A stretch of DNA of 64,000 nt from positions 62,001-126,000 of the forward strand of contig JADYYY010000019.1 of the NCBI GenBank assembly GCA_020853395.1, written 5' to 3'. The translations under genes were made by a program, and so were the position numbers. The notes under the pieces are model-generated. The model was given only the letters and a program-made list of their open reading frames with translations, was not told the DNA's origin and did not search any database. Shown one piece after another: positions 16,789-24,976 of the stretch (position 1 is the first letter of the stretch; every line of letters starts with the position of its first letter). The stretch comes from Acidobacteriota bacterium. GTDB taxonomy: Bacteria > Acidobacteriota > Vicinamibacteria > Vicinamibacterales > SCN-69-37.

Positions 16789-17219
16789 GCTACTCACTCG
16801 ACGCCAACGTGCTCCTCTTCGCCTCGGATCGATCGAGCGAGCGACACGCTGCAGCGCGCGAGTTCCTGGAATCGTGCGCTGCCAGTCCCAAGGTGCTCTG
16901 CGTGACCTGGCCGACGCTTATGGGCTATCTCCGCATCGCCACGCACCCGAGCATCTTTTCGGCGCCTCTGACACCCGAGGAAGCCCTCGCCAACGTCCAG
17001 GCCATCCTGGCGTTGCCGCAGGCACGCGTGGTGTCCGAGCAGGATGACTTCATGGACGCCTACCTGCACGTCACAGCCGACACCGTGGTCCGCGGCAACC
17101 TCGTGCCGGACGCACACGTCGCGTCCATCCTGTTTCAGAACGGGGTGCGGACGCTCTACTCGAACGACCGCGACTTTCGGAAGTTCGAGACGCTCGACGT
17201 ACGGGATCCATTCGCGTAG
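16785..17219 (+). CDS. VapC-type PIN-domain ribonuclease toxin
   Basis: A 144-aa PIN-domain toxin, expected to cut specific RNAs when released from the antitoxin. The acidic residues are Asp6 in SLDANVLLFAS, Asp109 in LVPDAHVASI and Asp128/Asp130 in LYSNDRDF. The position that is Glu in many VapC proteins lies in TWPTLMGYLRIATHP and is not acidic; the same pattern is known in the LRIATHP-type VapC subfamily, so it is not necessarily a defect. Translation starts at a TTG that overlaps the antitoxin stop, giving tight coupling. Confidence 0.87.
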   Translation: MSYSLDANVLLFASDRSSERHAAAREFLESCAASPKVLCVTWPTLMGYLRIATHPSIFSAPLTPEEALANVQAILALPQARVVSEQDDFMDAYLHVTADTVVRGNLVPDAHVASILFQNGVRTLYSNDRDFRKFETLDVRDPFA

Positions 17220-17608
17220 TGCTACCGAAGGTCGACACCCTGACATTCGTCGGAATTGGCTTTCGTGAAGTCACTGGCTATTCGGATTGGTAGGCTTCGC
17301 CGGATTGTCTAGCGCCGCTCAGCGCGGCAGAGCATGAAGACTGGGCGTGATCCGATCCGGTGGACGGATTAACTACGCCGCCTGAGCGGCTCGTCGTCCA
17401 CCGAATCGGATCACGCCCACCTCCACTGGCAATCGCTGAAGCACGTGCCGGATATCGGCGTATGCCGCGACCTCGGACTTCCAGATCGATTCGAGGCTGA
17501 CGGCCGACACGCGAGCTGGAAGTGAGTCTCTCAACGCCACCGTCTGACCGCGGTGAACCCGGCAGAAGGGCGACGAGCCCCAGATCCATTCGTCTAGAAT
17601 GGGCACCG
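17220..17608. other. Intergenic stretch after vapBC, contains a long inverted repeat
   Basis: These 389 bp hold no recognisable gene. The main feature is the 24-bp inverted repeat at 17342-17419. A leftward open frame of 80 codons (17373-17615) crosses the repeat but has no family resemblance and overlaps the promoter and start of the next gene. Confidence 0.5.
17342..17419. repeat. 24-bp inverted repeat with 30-nt spacer
   Basis: The arm gggcgtgatccgatccggt (from 17343) is mirrored by accgaatcggatcacgccc (to 17418). The full arms are 17342-17365 and 17396-17419 with one mismatch. It could fold as a strong hairpin acting as a terminator after vapC, or be the remnant end of a mobile element. 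No T-run follows it. Confidence 0.7.
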
Positions 17609-18868
17609 ATGCCAAAGCACATGACCGGAGTCGGCCTGGCCGCCACTCTCGTGGTGATCGCGCATGTGCTCACGCTCGCGCAGACCGCGACGAGCATCGC
17701 TCCGCTGCGGACCACGCCCGTTGAGAAGTTCACCGTCAATCCCGGTCATCGTGACTGGGGGCCAACCGTGCTCGCCGGGACGACGATCGTCGGAGGAAAC
17801 TCGACGAATCGCGGTGGTCTGTTCGCCGTCGATACCATCACCGGGAAACTGAAGTGGGCATTCCGTCCCACCGGCACCGCCAGTGGCAACCCATTCGTCT
17901 CGACGGTACCAGCCTTGTCGGGCGGGCTCGCCATCGTGCCGATGGGCAACACCCTCGTCGCAGTGACGATCGCTACAGGCCTCGAGGCGTGGCGTGGACC
18001 GGCAACAGCGCAGTCGACAGCGGTCGCGGCCGATGCCGGTACGGCATTCGTGCTCGGCGAAGACGCGAACCTCCATGCGCTCGATGCCATGACGGGGCGC
18101 GAGAAATGGGCTGCGGCGTTCCCGCGCCGGGGATCGTGCGACTCGGTTCCGGTTGCGACGGGCGGAAGCGTCTACGTGACGCGCAACGTGCTCGTGAAGG
18201 CTGCGGACGCGTATCAGCCCGCGAGCTACGCCCGGCACCTGGTGGCGCTCGACACGAATACCGGCCAGGAACGCTGGCGGTATCCCGCTTCGTCGGCTGG
18301 CAACGTCAACATCTGCATCAACCAGGCGGTCGTGGCGGGCGCCAGATACTACGCTGTCAACGGCGTGACGTTGTACGGCATCGACCTCCAGACAGGCCGC
18401 GACCTCTGGCCGCCGGTCGAGGTCCGTGCTCCATATGATGGCCGCGAGCGCGCGTTCCGCCTCTCTGGACTAGTCGATGCGGGGGATGTGCTGATCGGTG
18501 TGACACAAGTTGCGCTGGTGGCGTTCGACAAGGCGACGGGTCAGCGCGCATGGCTGCTGCCAGGACAATACCGCCAGGAAGAGCGAGCCATCGCCGTTGC
18601 CGGAGGCGTGCTCTACGTGCAGGGCCACCCGGGTGCGAAGCCCACCACGGAAACTTCGGGGCGAATCGTCTACCAGGGCGGCAAGCCGATCGAACAGACG
18701 CCAGTGCTGCCTGGCGGGAACTTGAACGCGATCGATCTGGCGACCCGCACCGTCCTGTGGACCTTCACGCGCCCCACGGCGGAACCCAACTGGTCGTTCG
18801 GGTACATCACTCCGGCCGATGGGGGGCTGTGGGTGGATTCGTACCAGGCGTTGATCAAGCTCCAGTGA
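17609..18868 (+). CDS. Exported PQQ-like beta-propeller protein
   Basis: A 419-aa protein with an N-terminal signal peptide (about residues 1-28, ending near TLAQTATS). It then has blades of the PQQ-enzyme repeat type: GGLFAVDTITGKLKWAF, ANLHALDAMTGREKWAA, HLVALDTNTGQERWRYP, TLYGIDLQTGRDLW, LVAFDKATGQRAWLLPG and LNAIDLATRTVLWTF. The repeats give a seven- or eight-bladed propeller, but no PQQ-binding Cys-Cys pair or haem motif is visible. It may be a binding or scaffold propeller rather than a dehydrogenase. No neighbour explains its role. An ATG at 17621 is an alternative start. Confidence 0.75.
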   Translation: MPKHMTGVGLAATLVVIAHVLTLAQTATSIAPLRTTPVEKFTVNPGHRDWGPTVLAGTTIVGGNSTNRGGLFAVDTITGKLKWAFRPTGTASGNPFVSTVPALSGGLAIVPMGNTLVAVTIATGLEAWRGPATAQSTAVAADAGTAFVLGEDANLHALDAMTGREKWAAAFPRRGSCDSVPVATGGSVYVTRNVLVKAADAYQPASYARHLVALDTNTGQERWRYPASSAGNVNICINQAVVAGARYYAVNGVTLYGIDLQTGRDLWPPVEVRAPYDGRERAFRLSGLVDAGDVLIGVTQVALVAFDKATGQRAWLLPGQYRQEERAIAVAGGVLYVQGHPGAKPTTETSGRIVYQGGKPIEQTPVLPGGNLNAIDLATRTVLWTFTRPTAEPNWSFGYITPADGGLWVDSYQALIKLQ

Positions 18869-19114
18869 GAAGCCAGGCTGCGGCGCAGGACGCGGCCGAC
18901 TGCCGGAGTCTCGCTCAACGTGCCCTGGCGATTCGGAGGGAAAGTAGGTGCGTGGGACTGCCACTCATCGTCAGATAGGCTTGGAACCCCAATCGAATCA
19001 AGCTGTTCCGCGACGATTGAGCCGGGTCCTTCCCTGCGTGGATGGTGTCTTCTGCCCCAGCGGACCTCCCCGAGTTGAACCGCGCCGATCACGCCGAGTG
19101 TTAGGATCGACACC

Positions 19115-19411
19115 GTGCGCCGGTTGTTCTTCGCGATCGTCGTCACCCTTCTGAGCCTCAGCGCCTCTGGCGCCGCGGTGCTGATCGTCGATGAACCATG
19201 CATCGGCGTGGAGCAGTCCGGGCGAGACGACGGCGCGTGCCCACCGACATGCGTGACCTGCGGATGTTGTGCTCAGGCCGCTGAGCCGCTGCTCGTGCAC
19301 GCGTCCAGCAGCGACGATGTCGTCATCGCTACCGCCGATAGCCTGGTTCCTCACCTTCCGCAGACTCCCGTCCTCGACATCTTGCACGTTCCGAAGCGCC
19401 TCGCTTCGTAG
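19115..19411 (+). CDS. Small exported Cys-rich protein at the head of the metal-efflux operon
   Basis: A 98-aa protein with a signal peptide (RRLFFAIVVTLLSLSASGAAV) and a cysteine cluster CPPTCVTCGCCAQAAEP in the middle. Cysteines in a C-x3-C-x2-C-x-CC spacing just upstream of TolC-adaptor-RND genes suggest a periplasmic metal-binding or sensing role (inference). I do not recognise a named family. The start is GTG 19115, with the weak ribosome site aggatc seven bases upstream. The TolC gene starts 58 bp after its stop, on the same strand. Confidence 0.55.
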   Translation: MRRLFFAIVVTLLSLSASGAAVLIVDEPCIGVEQSGRDDGACPPTCVTCGCCAQAAEPLLVHASSSDDVVIATADSLVPHLPQTPVLDILHVPKRLAS

Positions 19412-19469
19412 CCCCTCTCGTCCAGTTTCTCCGTAAGACCAGCCGACGCGTGTCGGCGAAGGAAGTCGC

Positions 19470-20690
19470 ATGGGCATTGGGATGAGAACCATCGCGCCGT
19501 GTGTGCTCGTTTGCGTGTCCGCAAACGTCACGGCGGCACAAGGTCGGCCTCTCACGCTTTCCGACGTGTTGGCGCGCGCTCGCGAACGTGCGCCCGAGAT
19601 CGTCAGCGCGCGACTCGCGGTCGAAGAGGCACGAGGAAGACTCGCGGGCGCGTCGTTGCGCCTGCAGTCGAATCCGGAGATCGACGTGGCCGTCGGCAAC
19701 CGCGATGGCACGGGAACCCGATCGACCGATTTCGAGTTCGGCCTCGCTCAGGCGTTCGAACCCCGTCTTCGGCGGACGGCGCGTATCGCCGCGGTCGATG
19801 CCGCGATCGCCGGGAGGAGGGCCGACGTCGATCACGTCACCCGGTTGGTCCTCAGGGACGCTCTTGCCGCGTCCTACCGCGTCCTTCACGCCAACGAGCG
19901 GATCGCGCTTCTCGCATCGGCCTTCGATTTGGCCAACACGATCTACACCTCGGCCGACCGCCGCTATCGAGCGGGAGACATTGCGGTGCTCGACGTGAAC
20001 ATCGCACGCGCATCACTGGCTCGTGTGCGAGCCGAGCGCGAAGAGGCCTCGGCCAGGAAGGCGGCGGCACTTGGCGAATTGAAACGATTGCTCCGTACTG
20101 AGGAAGACATCGACGTCACGGGCTCGTTGGGACCCAGCGGCCAGGTCGACCTTGTCGCGGCCCTGGAGTCAGCGTCCGCGCGTCCGGAACTTCGGTCGCT
20201 CGAGGCCGCGATTCAGGAGGCGGAGGCCGAGGTCCGGCTGAGCCTGACCTACACCAAGCCCGAGTACGGACTCGATGCCAGGTACTCCCGAGAGGAAGGC
20301 GACCAGATCCTCGTCGGTGGCCTGAAGATCGCGCTGCCGGCCTTTTCCCGAGGGCAGGAACAGCGGGCGGTGGCCTCCGCGCGTGCCGCGCGCCTCCGTT
20401 CGGATCTCGCGGCGGCTAGAGCCCGCGGTGAGATCGAAGTGCGTGCCGCGTTCGAGACACTCAGCCGTCGACAGGCTGCGCTCCGGATTCTGGAAACCGA
20501 CGCCCTTCCCGGCCTCGAAGAGAACGCACAGCTCGCCACGCGAAGCTTCGATGTCGGGCAGATCGGCCTTCCGGAGCTGCTCCTCATCCGTCGCGAGATC
20601 CTCGACACCCGTGTTCAGTTCCTGGACGCCCTTCTGGAGGCCGCACTGGCTCGTGCCGACTTCGACGCCAGCGCAGGATTGCTGCGATGA
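19470..20690 (+). CDS. TolC/CzcC-family outer-membrane efflux protein
   Basis: A 406-aa outer-membrane channel subunit with signal peptide (residues 1-23). Two OEP-type repeats of long amphipathic helices are visible: LTLSDVLARARERAPEIVSA at the start and SFDVGQIGLPELLLIRREIL near the end. The long Ala/Arg/Glu-rich helices with 'YRAGDIAVLDVNIARASLARV' are typical of CzcC/CusC relatives. It would form the exit duct for the RND pump encoded two genes on. Its stop overlaps the adaptor start (ATGA), consistent with an operon. Confidence 0.87.
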   Translation: MGIGMRTIAPCVLVCVSANVTAAQGRPLTLSDVLARARERAPEIVSARLAVEEARGRLAGASLRLQSNPEIDVAVGNRDGTGTRSTDFEFGLAQAFEPRLRRTARIAAVDAAIAGRRADVDHVTRLVLRDALAASYRVLHANERIALLASAFDLANTIYTSADRRYRAGDIAVLDVNIARASLARVRAEREEASARKAAALGELKRLLRTEEDIDVTGSLGPSGQVDLVAALESASARPELRSLEAAIQEAEAEVRLSLTYTKPEYGLDARYSREEGDQILVGGLKIALPAFSRGQEQRAVASARAARLRSDLAAARARGEIEVRAAFETLSRRQAALRILETDALPGLEENAQLATRSFDVGQIGLPELLLIRREILDTRVQFLDALLEAALARADFDASAGLLR

Positions 20691-21868
20691 CCCGAGCCCT
20701 ATTCCTCTTCACCCTGTACGCGACGCTCGCCGGCTGCAGTGGCAGCCCGAACGGGACATCGTCAGCCGATTCACCGGTATCGAAGGCGCCCGAGACTGCG
20801 CACGAAGAGGCACCGAACACGGTCGAAGTCGACGAAGGCATGCTGCGTGACCTCCGGATCACGACGCGGCCGGTCGAGTCTCGAACCGGCGGCGATCTGG
20901 TGGTGCTCCTGGGTGAGCTCGCCGTCGACGAGCGCGCGTACGCGGAGGTCAGTGCGCCGGTGTCGGCCCGCGTCACGCGCCTGCAGGTGAGCGCCGGCGA
21001 GACGGTTTCAGCCGGCCAGGCGCTGGCCGAGCTGACCAGCCCGGAGCTTGGTCGAGCACGCGCGGAGTACCTGTCGGCGACGGCACGCCTGCGGCTGGCC
21101 GAGGCCACGCTGGAACGGAAGCGACAGCTCGCTGCCGAGAAGATCGCGCCGCTGCGCGAAGTGCAGGAAGCGGAGTCCGCAGCCGGTGAGGCACGGGCCG
21201 CGGTGCGCGCGTCGCGGGCCGCGATCGTGGCGTTCGGCGTCGAAGCTCCCTCCGACGACACCGAGGGCGAGACGTCGTCTGCGTTTCCCCTGCGTTCGCC
21301 CATCGCCGGCTCGCTGATCGCACGAGTTGCCGTGATGGGGCAGATGCTGGATCCAGCGACTCCCGCGTTCCGCATCGGCGACCTCTCCACGCTCTGGCTC
21401 ACTGTGCATGCGTTCGAGCGCGACGCCGTGCGTATCCGGCAAGGCGTGTCGGCCCGGTTGTCGTTCTCCGCATTGCCCGGACGGGACTTCAGCGGCACGG
21501 TGTCGATGGTCGGGCGGCAGGTCGAGTCCGAATCGAGAACCGTCCCGATTCGCATCGACGTGAAGAACACCGGCGGTCTGCTGAGGCCTGGCATGTCGGC
21601 GACCGCAACAGTGCCTGCGGGCGCCGGGAACGCTTCAATGCTCACCGTTCCGGTGGCGTCGGTTCAACGTGTGCGGAACGAGTGGACGGTGTTCGTGCCG
21701 AAGGATGAACGCCATTTCGAGATTCGCTCTATCGGCCGTGGGCGCGATCTCGGCAACGAGGTCGAAGTGCTCTCGGGGCTCCGCGCGGGCGAGACCGTGG
21801 TCGTCGACGGCGCGTTCCTGCTGAAAGCGCAAGCCGAAAAGGGCGAGAACGGTCACGACGACCACTGA
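20687..21868 (+). CDS. RND efflux periplasmic adaptor (membrane-fusion) lipoprotein, CusB/CzcB-like
   Basis: A 393-aa adaptor with lipoprotein signal LYATLAGCSGS (lipidated Cys18). Domains in order: a variable Cys-free N-terminal part, barrel-sandwich halves around 'VSAPVSARVTRLQVSAGETV' and 'FPLRSPIAGSLIARVAVMGQ', a helical hairpin between them, then beta-barrel and membrane-proximal parts with VSMVGRQVESESRTVPIRI and 'GLRPGMSATATVPAG'. It links the RND pump to the TolC-like duct. The C-terminal end is moderately His-rich (GHDDH), which may bind metal. It starts in the TolC stop codon and lies 9 bp before the pump gene. Confidence 0.87.
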   Translation: MTRALFLFTLYATLAGCSGSPNGTSSADSPVSKAPETAHEEAPNTVEVDEGMLRDLRITTRPVESRTGGDLVVLLGELAVDERAYAEVSAPVSARVTRLQVSAGETVSAGQALAELTSPELGRARAEYLSATARLRLAEATLERKRQLAAEKIAPLREVQEAESAAGEARAAVRASRAAIVAFGVEAPSDDTEGETSSAFPLRSPIAGSLIARVAVMGQMLDPATPAFRIGDLSTLWLTVHAFERDAVRIRQGVSARLSFSALPGRDFSGTVSMVGRQVESESRTVPIRIDVKNTGGLLRPGMSATATVPAGAGNASMLTVPVASVQRVRNEWTVFVPKDERHFEIRSIGRGRDLGNEVEVLSGLRAGETVVVDGAFLLKAQAEKGENGHDDH

Positions 21869-21877
21869 GGGCACGCG

Positions 21878-24800
21878 ATGATCAGGACACTCGTACGCGA
21901 GTCATTCCGTGCACCACTGCTCACGGGCCTCCTCGTCGCGGCCGGCTCCACGGTCGGTGCATTCTGGATCCAGGACCTCCGGCGCGACGTGTTTCCCGAC
22001 CTCTCGGCGCCCGTGTTCAACGTCATCACGCAGAACCCGGCGATGGGCGCTGAGGAGCTGGAAACGGCGATCGCCATCCCGATGGAGGTCGCTCTGGCTG
22101 GGCTCCCCGACGTTCGGCGCGTCCGCTCCAACGCTCAGCTTGGCGTCGCGCAAGTGACGATCGAGTTCGACCCTGCTGCCGACTACTACCGCTCGCGCCA
22201 GTTCGTGGCCGAGCGCGTCGCGCAGGCGTCTGGCCAGCTTCCTGCCGGCACCGATCCGCCGCTGATCTCGAGCCTCACCGGGCGGCTGAACGAGATCTTC
22301 GAGTTCACGCTCGAGGCCGATGCCGGTGCCGCCGACTTGATGACGCTCCGGGACCTCGCGGAATTCGAGGTCAACAACCGTCTGCTGGCCGTCCCAGGCG
22401 TCGCCGCCGTCGAGCGGCTCGGCGGCTACCTGCGTCAATTCCAGGTTCAGCTCGATCCCGAGCGAATGTCGGCGAGGCGCGTGAGCCTTGATGAGGTGAT
22501 GCACGCGGTCGATGAAGCCAACATCGATGCCGCGGGTGGCATCGTGGCGCAAGGGGCGATCGAGTGGACGGTTCGGGCGATCGGCAGAGCACGAACGGTC
22601 GACGACCTGCGCCGAACGGTCGTCACGACGAGAGGTGCCGTTCCCGTCCTGCTCGGCGACGTGGCAGACGTTCGCGAGGCCCCTGCCGTCCGCCGGGGCG
22701 TGGCCCACCGCCTGAAGGGCGAAGTCGTGAGCGCCCGCGTCATCAAGCAGTTCGGCGCCGACACCGTCACGGTCGCGGCAAGCATCCGGTCAGCGGTTGA
22801 GGACATTCGCCGGACGCTGCCCCAGGGCGTCCAGCTTCGCATCGTCTACGACCAATCGCAGCTCGTCCAGTCGGCCCTCGGCGGCGTCGGCCGCGCCGTG
22901 ATGTTGGGAGGCGTGTTCGTCGTCCTGGTGATCCTCGTCTTGCTCGGCAACGCCCGCGCCGCGCTCATCGTCACCCTGACCATTCCGGCCTCGATCGCGC
23001 TGTCTGGCTTGCTCCTGCGCCAGCTCGGTGTCGGCCTCAACACGATGACGCTCGGCGGCCTCGCCATCGCTGTTGGACTGCTGGTCGATGCCGCGATCAT
23101 CATGGTCGAGAACATCCTCCATCGGCTGTCGGGAGCCACGTCGAGGGCCGAGCGCCGGGAGCGCGCGATGAACGCCGCTCTCGAGGTGGCGACGCCGATC
23201 GCCTTTGCCACCCTCATCGTCGTCGTCGTCTTCCTGCCGCTCTTCGGCATCTCGGGCATCGAGGGCCGGATGTATCAGCCGTTGGCAGCCGCGGTGATCG
23301 CCGCGATGACCGCGGCGCTCGTGCTGGCCCTCACGCTGGTGCCGGTCGCGGCGGCCGGCCTCATGAAGCCGCGTCACGGCAACGGCGGTGACGACGACGT
23401 GCTGCTGCTACGGAAGGTGAAGCAGTGGTACGCCCCGATGCTCGACGCGTCCCTGCGCCGGCCGTGGATCGTCGCGGTCCTGACGGCGGCCGCTGTCATC
23501 GTGACGGCGGTCGCGGGCGCGCGCGTCGGCAACGACTTCATGCCGCAGCTCGACGAGGGGGCCTTCCTGTTGCAGACGGTGCTACCTGCTGAAGCGGCCC
23601 TGGACGAAGTCGATCGGCTCAACCACCGCGTCGAAGATGCGCTGCGCGCCGTACCAGAGGTCGAGGACGTCGTGCGGCGAACGGGACGAGCCGAGCGGAC
23701 CGAAGACCCGATGCCGCACACCGTCTCGGACGTGCTCGTGGTGCTCCAGCCGGACCGAACGCGTTCGATGGACGCCATCGAGGCCGACATGCGCGAGCGC
23801 GTGGAAGACACGCCGGGTGTGGCCGTGCTGTTCACGACGCCGCTGGGCATGCGGATCGATGAAGGCCTCGGCGGCACGCCAGCGGATTTGTCGGTGCGCA
23901 TCTTCGGTCCGGATCTCGACCAACTGTCTCGACTCGCTGAACGAGCCGGAGGCCTGATCCGCGGTGTGGGAGGAGTGGCGGACTTGCGTGTCGAACAACT
24001 GACGGGTCTGCCCCAGTTGCAGATTGCGGTGAATCGCGAAGCCACCGCGCGAGTCGGGCTCGCCCCGGGCGACGTAGTACGCGCGATACGTATCGGTCTC
24101 GTCGGGGAGGAGGGTGCCCAGGTCTGGCAGGGCCAACGCCGGTACGACCTGCTCGTTCGCCTTCGGGACGATCAGCGTGGTTCGCTCGAAGCGATCCGAA
24201 CGCTCCTTGTCGATGGGCACGACGGAAAGAAGATTCCGCTGGGCCAACTCGCCGACCTGACACAGACGTTCGGTCCCGCGGCGATTCGCCGCGAGGCCGG
24301 CATGCGCCGCATTGCGGTAGAAGCCTCGGTGAGCGGGCGAGACCTCGGCAGCACCGCAGCCGAAGTGCGCCAGATCCTCACCGAGCGCCTGCAGTTGCCC
24401 GCGGGCTATTTCTTCGATCTGGGAGGCAGGGTCGAGAGTCAGGCGCGGGCGACGCGCTCGTTGATGCTGGCCATTGGCGCGGCCCTGTTCGGCGTCTTCG
24501 TGTTGCTGCTCATCGCACTGGGTTCGGCCATCGAGGCGACGCTCATCCTCGCCACCGTGCCGATCGCGTTCGTCGGCGGCGTGTTCGCGCTGCTCGCGGC
24601 CGACGAGACCTGGAACGTGTCGTCGCTCGTCGGTCTGATCGGCTTGTTCGGCATTGCCGTGCAGAACAGCCTCGTGCTCGTCGCGCAGACACGCGGTCTC
24701 ATGACCGCGGGGCGCACGCTTCGCGAAGCCGTCCGTGAGGCGAGCATCGGCCGCGTCCGGCCGAAGCTGATGACGGCAGCGACCGCGACGCTCGGCCTGT

Positions 24801-24976
24801 TGCCGCTTCTCGTGCTCCAGCTTCACGGGACGGAAATCGAACGGCCGCTGGCGATTGTCATGATCGGTGGGCTCGTGACGTCGACGCTCTTCACCTTGTT
24901 GGTGTTGCCGACGTTCTATCTCCAAGTGCACGGCTGGCTGGATCGGCGGGCGAAGCACCGCGAGGCCGAACTGTGA
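21878..24976 (+). CDS. Heavy-metal RND efflux pump (CusA/CzcA family)
   Basis: A 1032-aa inner-membrane proton-driven pump of the HME-RND family, which exports divalent or monovalent metal ions. The N terminus has WIQDLRRDVFPDLSAPV and GAEELETAIAIPMEVALAG, signature runs of CzcA/CusA. The fourth membrane helix has AIAVGLLVDAAIIMVENI, with the proton-relay Asp and Glu. The second half opens with FMPQLDEGAFLLQTVLP, again typical. Two sets of six helices flank large periplasmic loops. Together with the P1B-ATPase whose GTG overlaps its stop, a zinc/cadmium/cobalt-type substrate is more likely than copper (inference). Confidence 0.9.
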   Translation: MIRTLVRESFRAPLLTGLLVAAGSTVGAFWIQDLRRDVFPDLSAPVFNVITQNPAMGAEELETAIAIPMEVALAGLPDVRRVRSNAQLGVAQVTIEFDPAADYYRSRQFVAERVAQASGQLPAGTDPPLISSLTGRLNEIFEFTLEADAGAADLMTLRDLAEFEVNNRLLAVPGVAAVERLGGYLRQFQVQLDPERMSARRVSLDEVMHAVDEANIDAAGGIVAQGAIEWTVRAIGRARTVDDLRRTVVTTRGAVPVLLGDVADVREAPAVRRGVAHRLKGEVVSARVIKQFGADTVTVAASIRSAVEDIRRTLPQGVQLRIVYDQSQLVQSALGGVGRAVMLGGVFVVLVILVLLGNARAALIVTLTIPASIALSGLLLRQLGVGLNTMTLGGLAIAVGLLVDAAIIMVENILHRLSGATSRAERRERAMNAALEVATPIAFATLIVVVVFLPLFGISGIEGRMYQPLAAAVIAAMTAALVLALTLVPVAAAGLMKPRHGNGGDDDVLLLRKVKQWYAPMLDASLRRPWIVAVLTAAAVIVTAVAGARVGNDFMPQLDEGAFLLQTVLPAEAALDEVDRLNHRVEDALRAVPEVEDVVRRTGRAERTEDPMPHTVSDVLVVLQPDRTRSMDAIEADMRERVEDTPGVAVLFTTPLGMRIDEGLGGTPADLSVRIFGPDLDQLSRLAERAGGLIRGVGGVADLRVEQLTGLPQLQIAVNREATARVGLAPGDVVRAIRIGLVGEEGAQVWQGQRRYDLLVRLRDDQRGSLEAIRTLLVDGHDGKKIPLGQLADLTQTFGPAAIRREAGMRRIAVEASVSGRDLGSTAAEVRQILTERLQLPAGYFFDLGGRVESQARATRSLMLAIGAALFGVFVLLLIALGSAIEATLILATVPIAFVGGVFALLAADETWNVSSLVGLIGLFGIAVQNSLVLVAQTRGLMTAGRTLREAVREASIGRVRPKLMTAATATLGLLPLLVLQLHGTEIERPLAIVMIGGLVTSTLFTLLVLPTFYLQVHGWLDRRAKHREAEL

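Noticed and set aside
17373-17615. An 80-codon leftward gene
   Set aside because: It crosses the inverted repeat and the next gene's start, and the product has no family resemblance.
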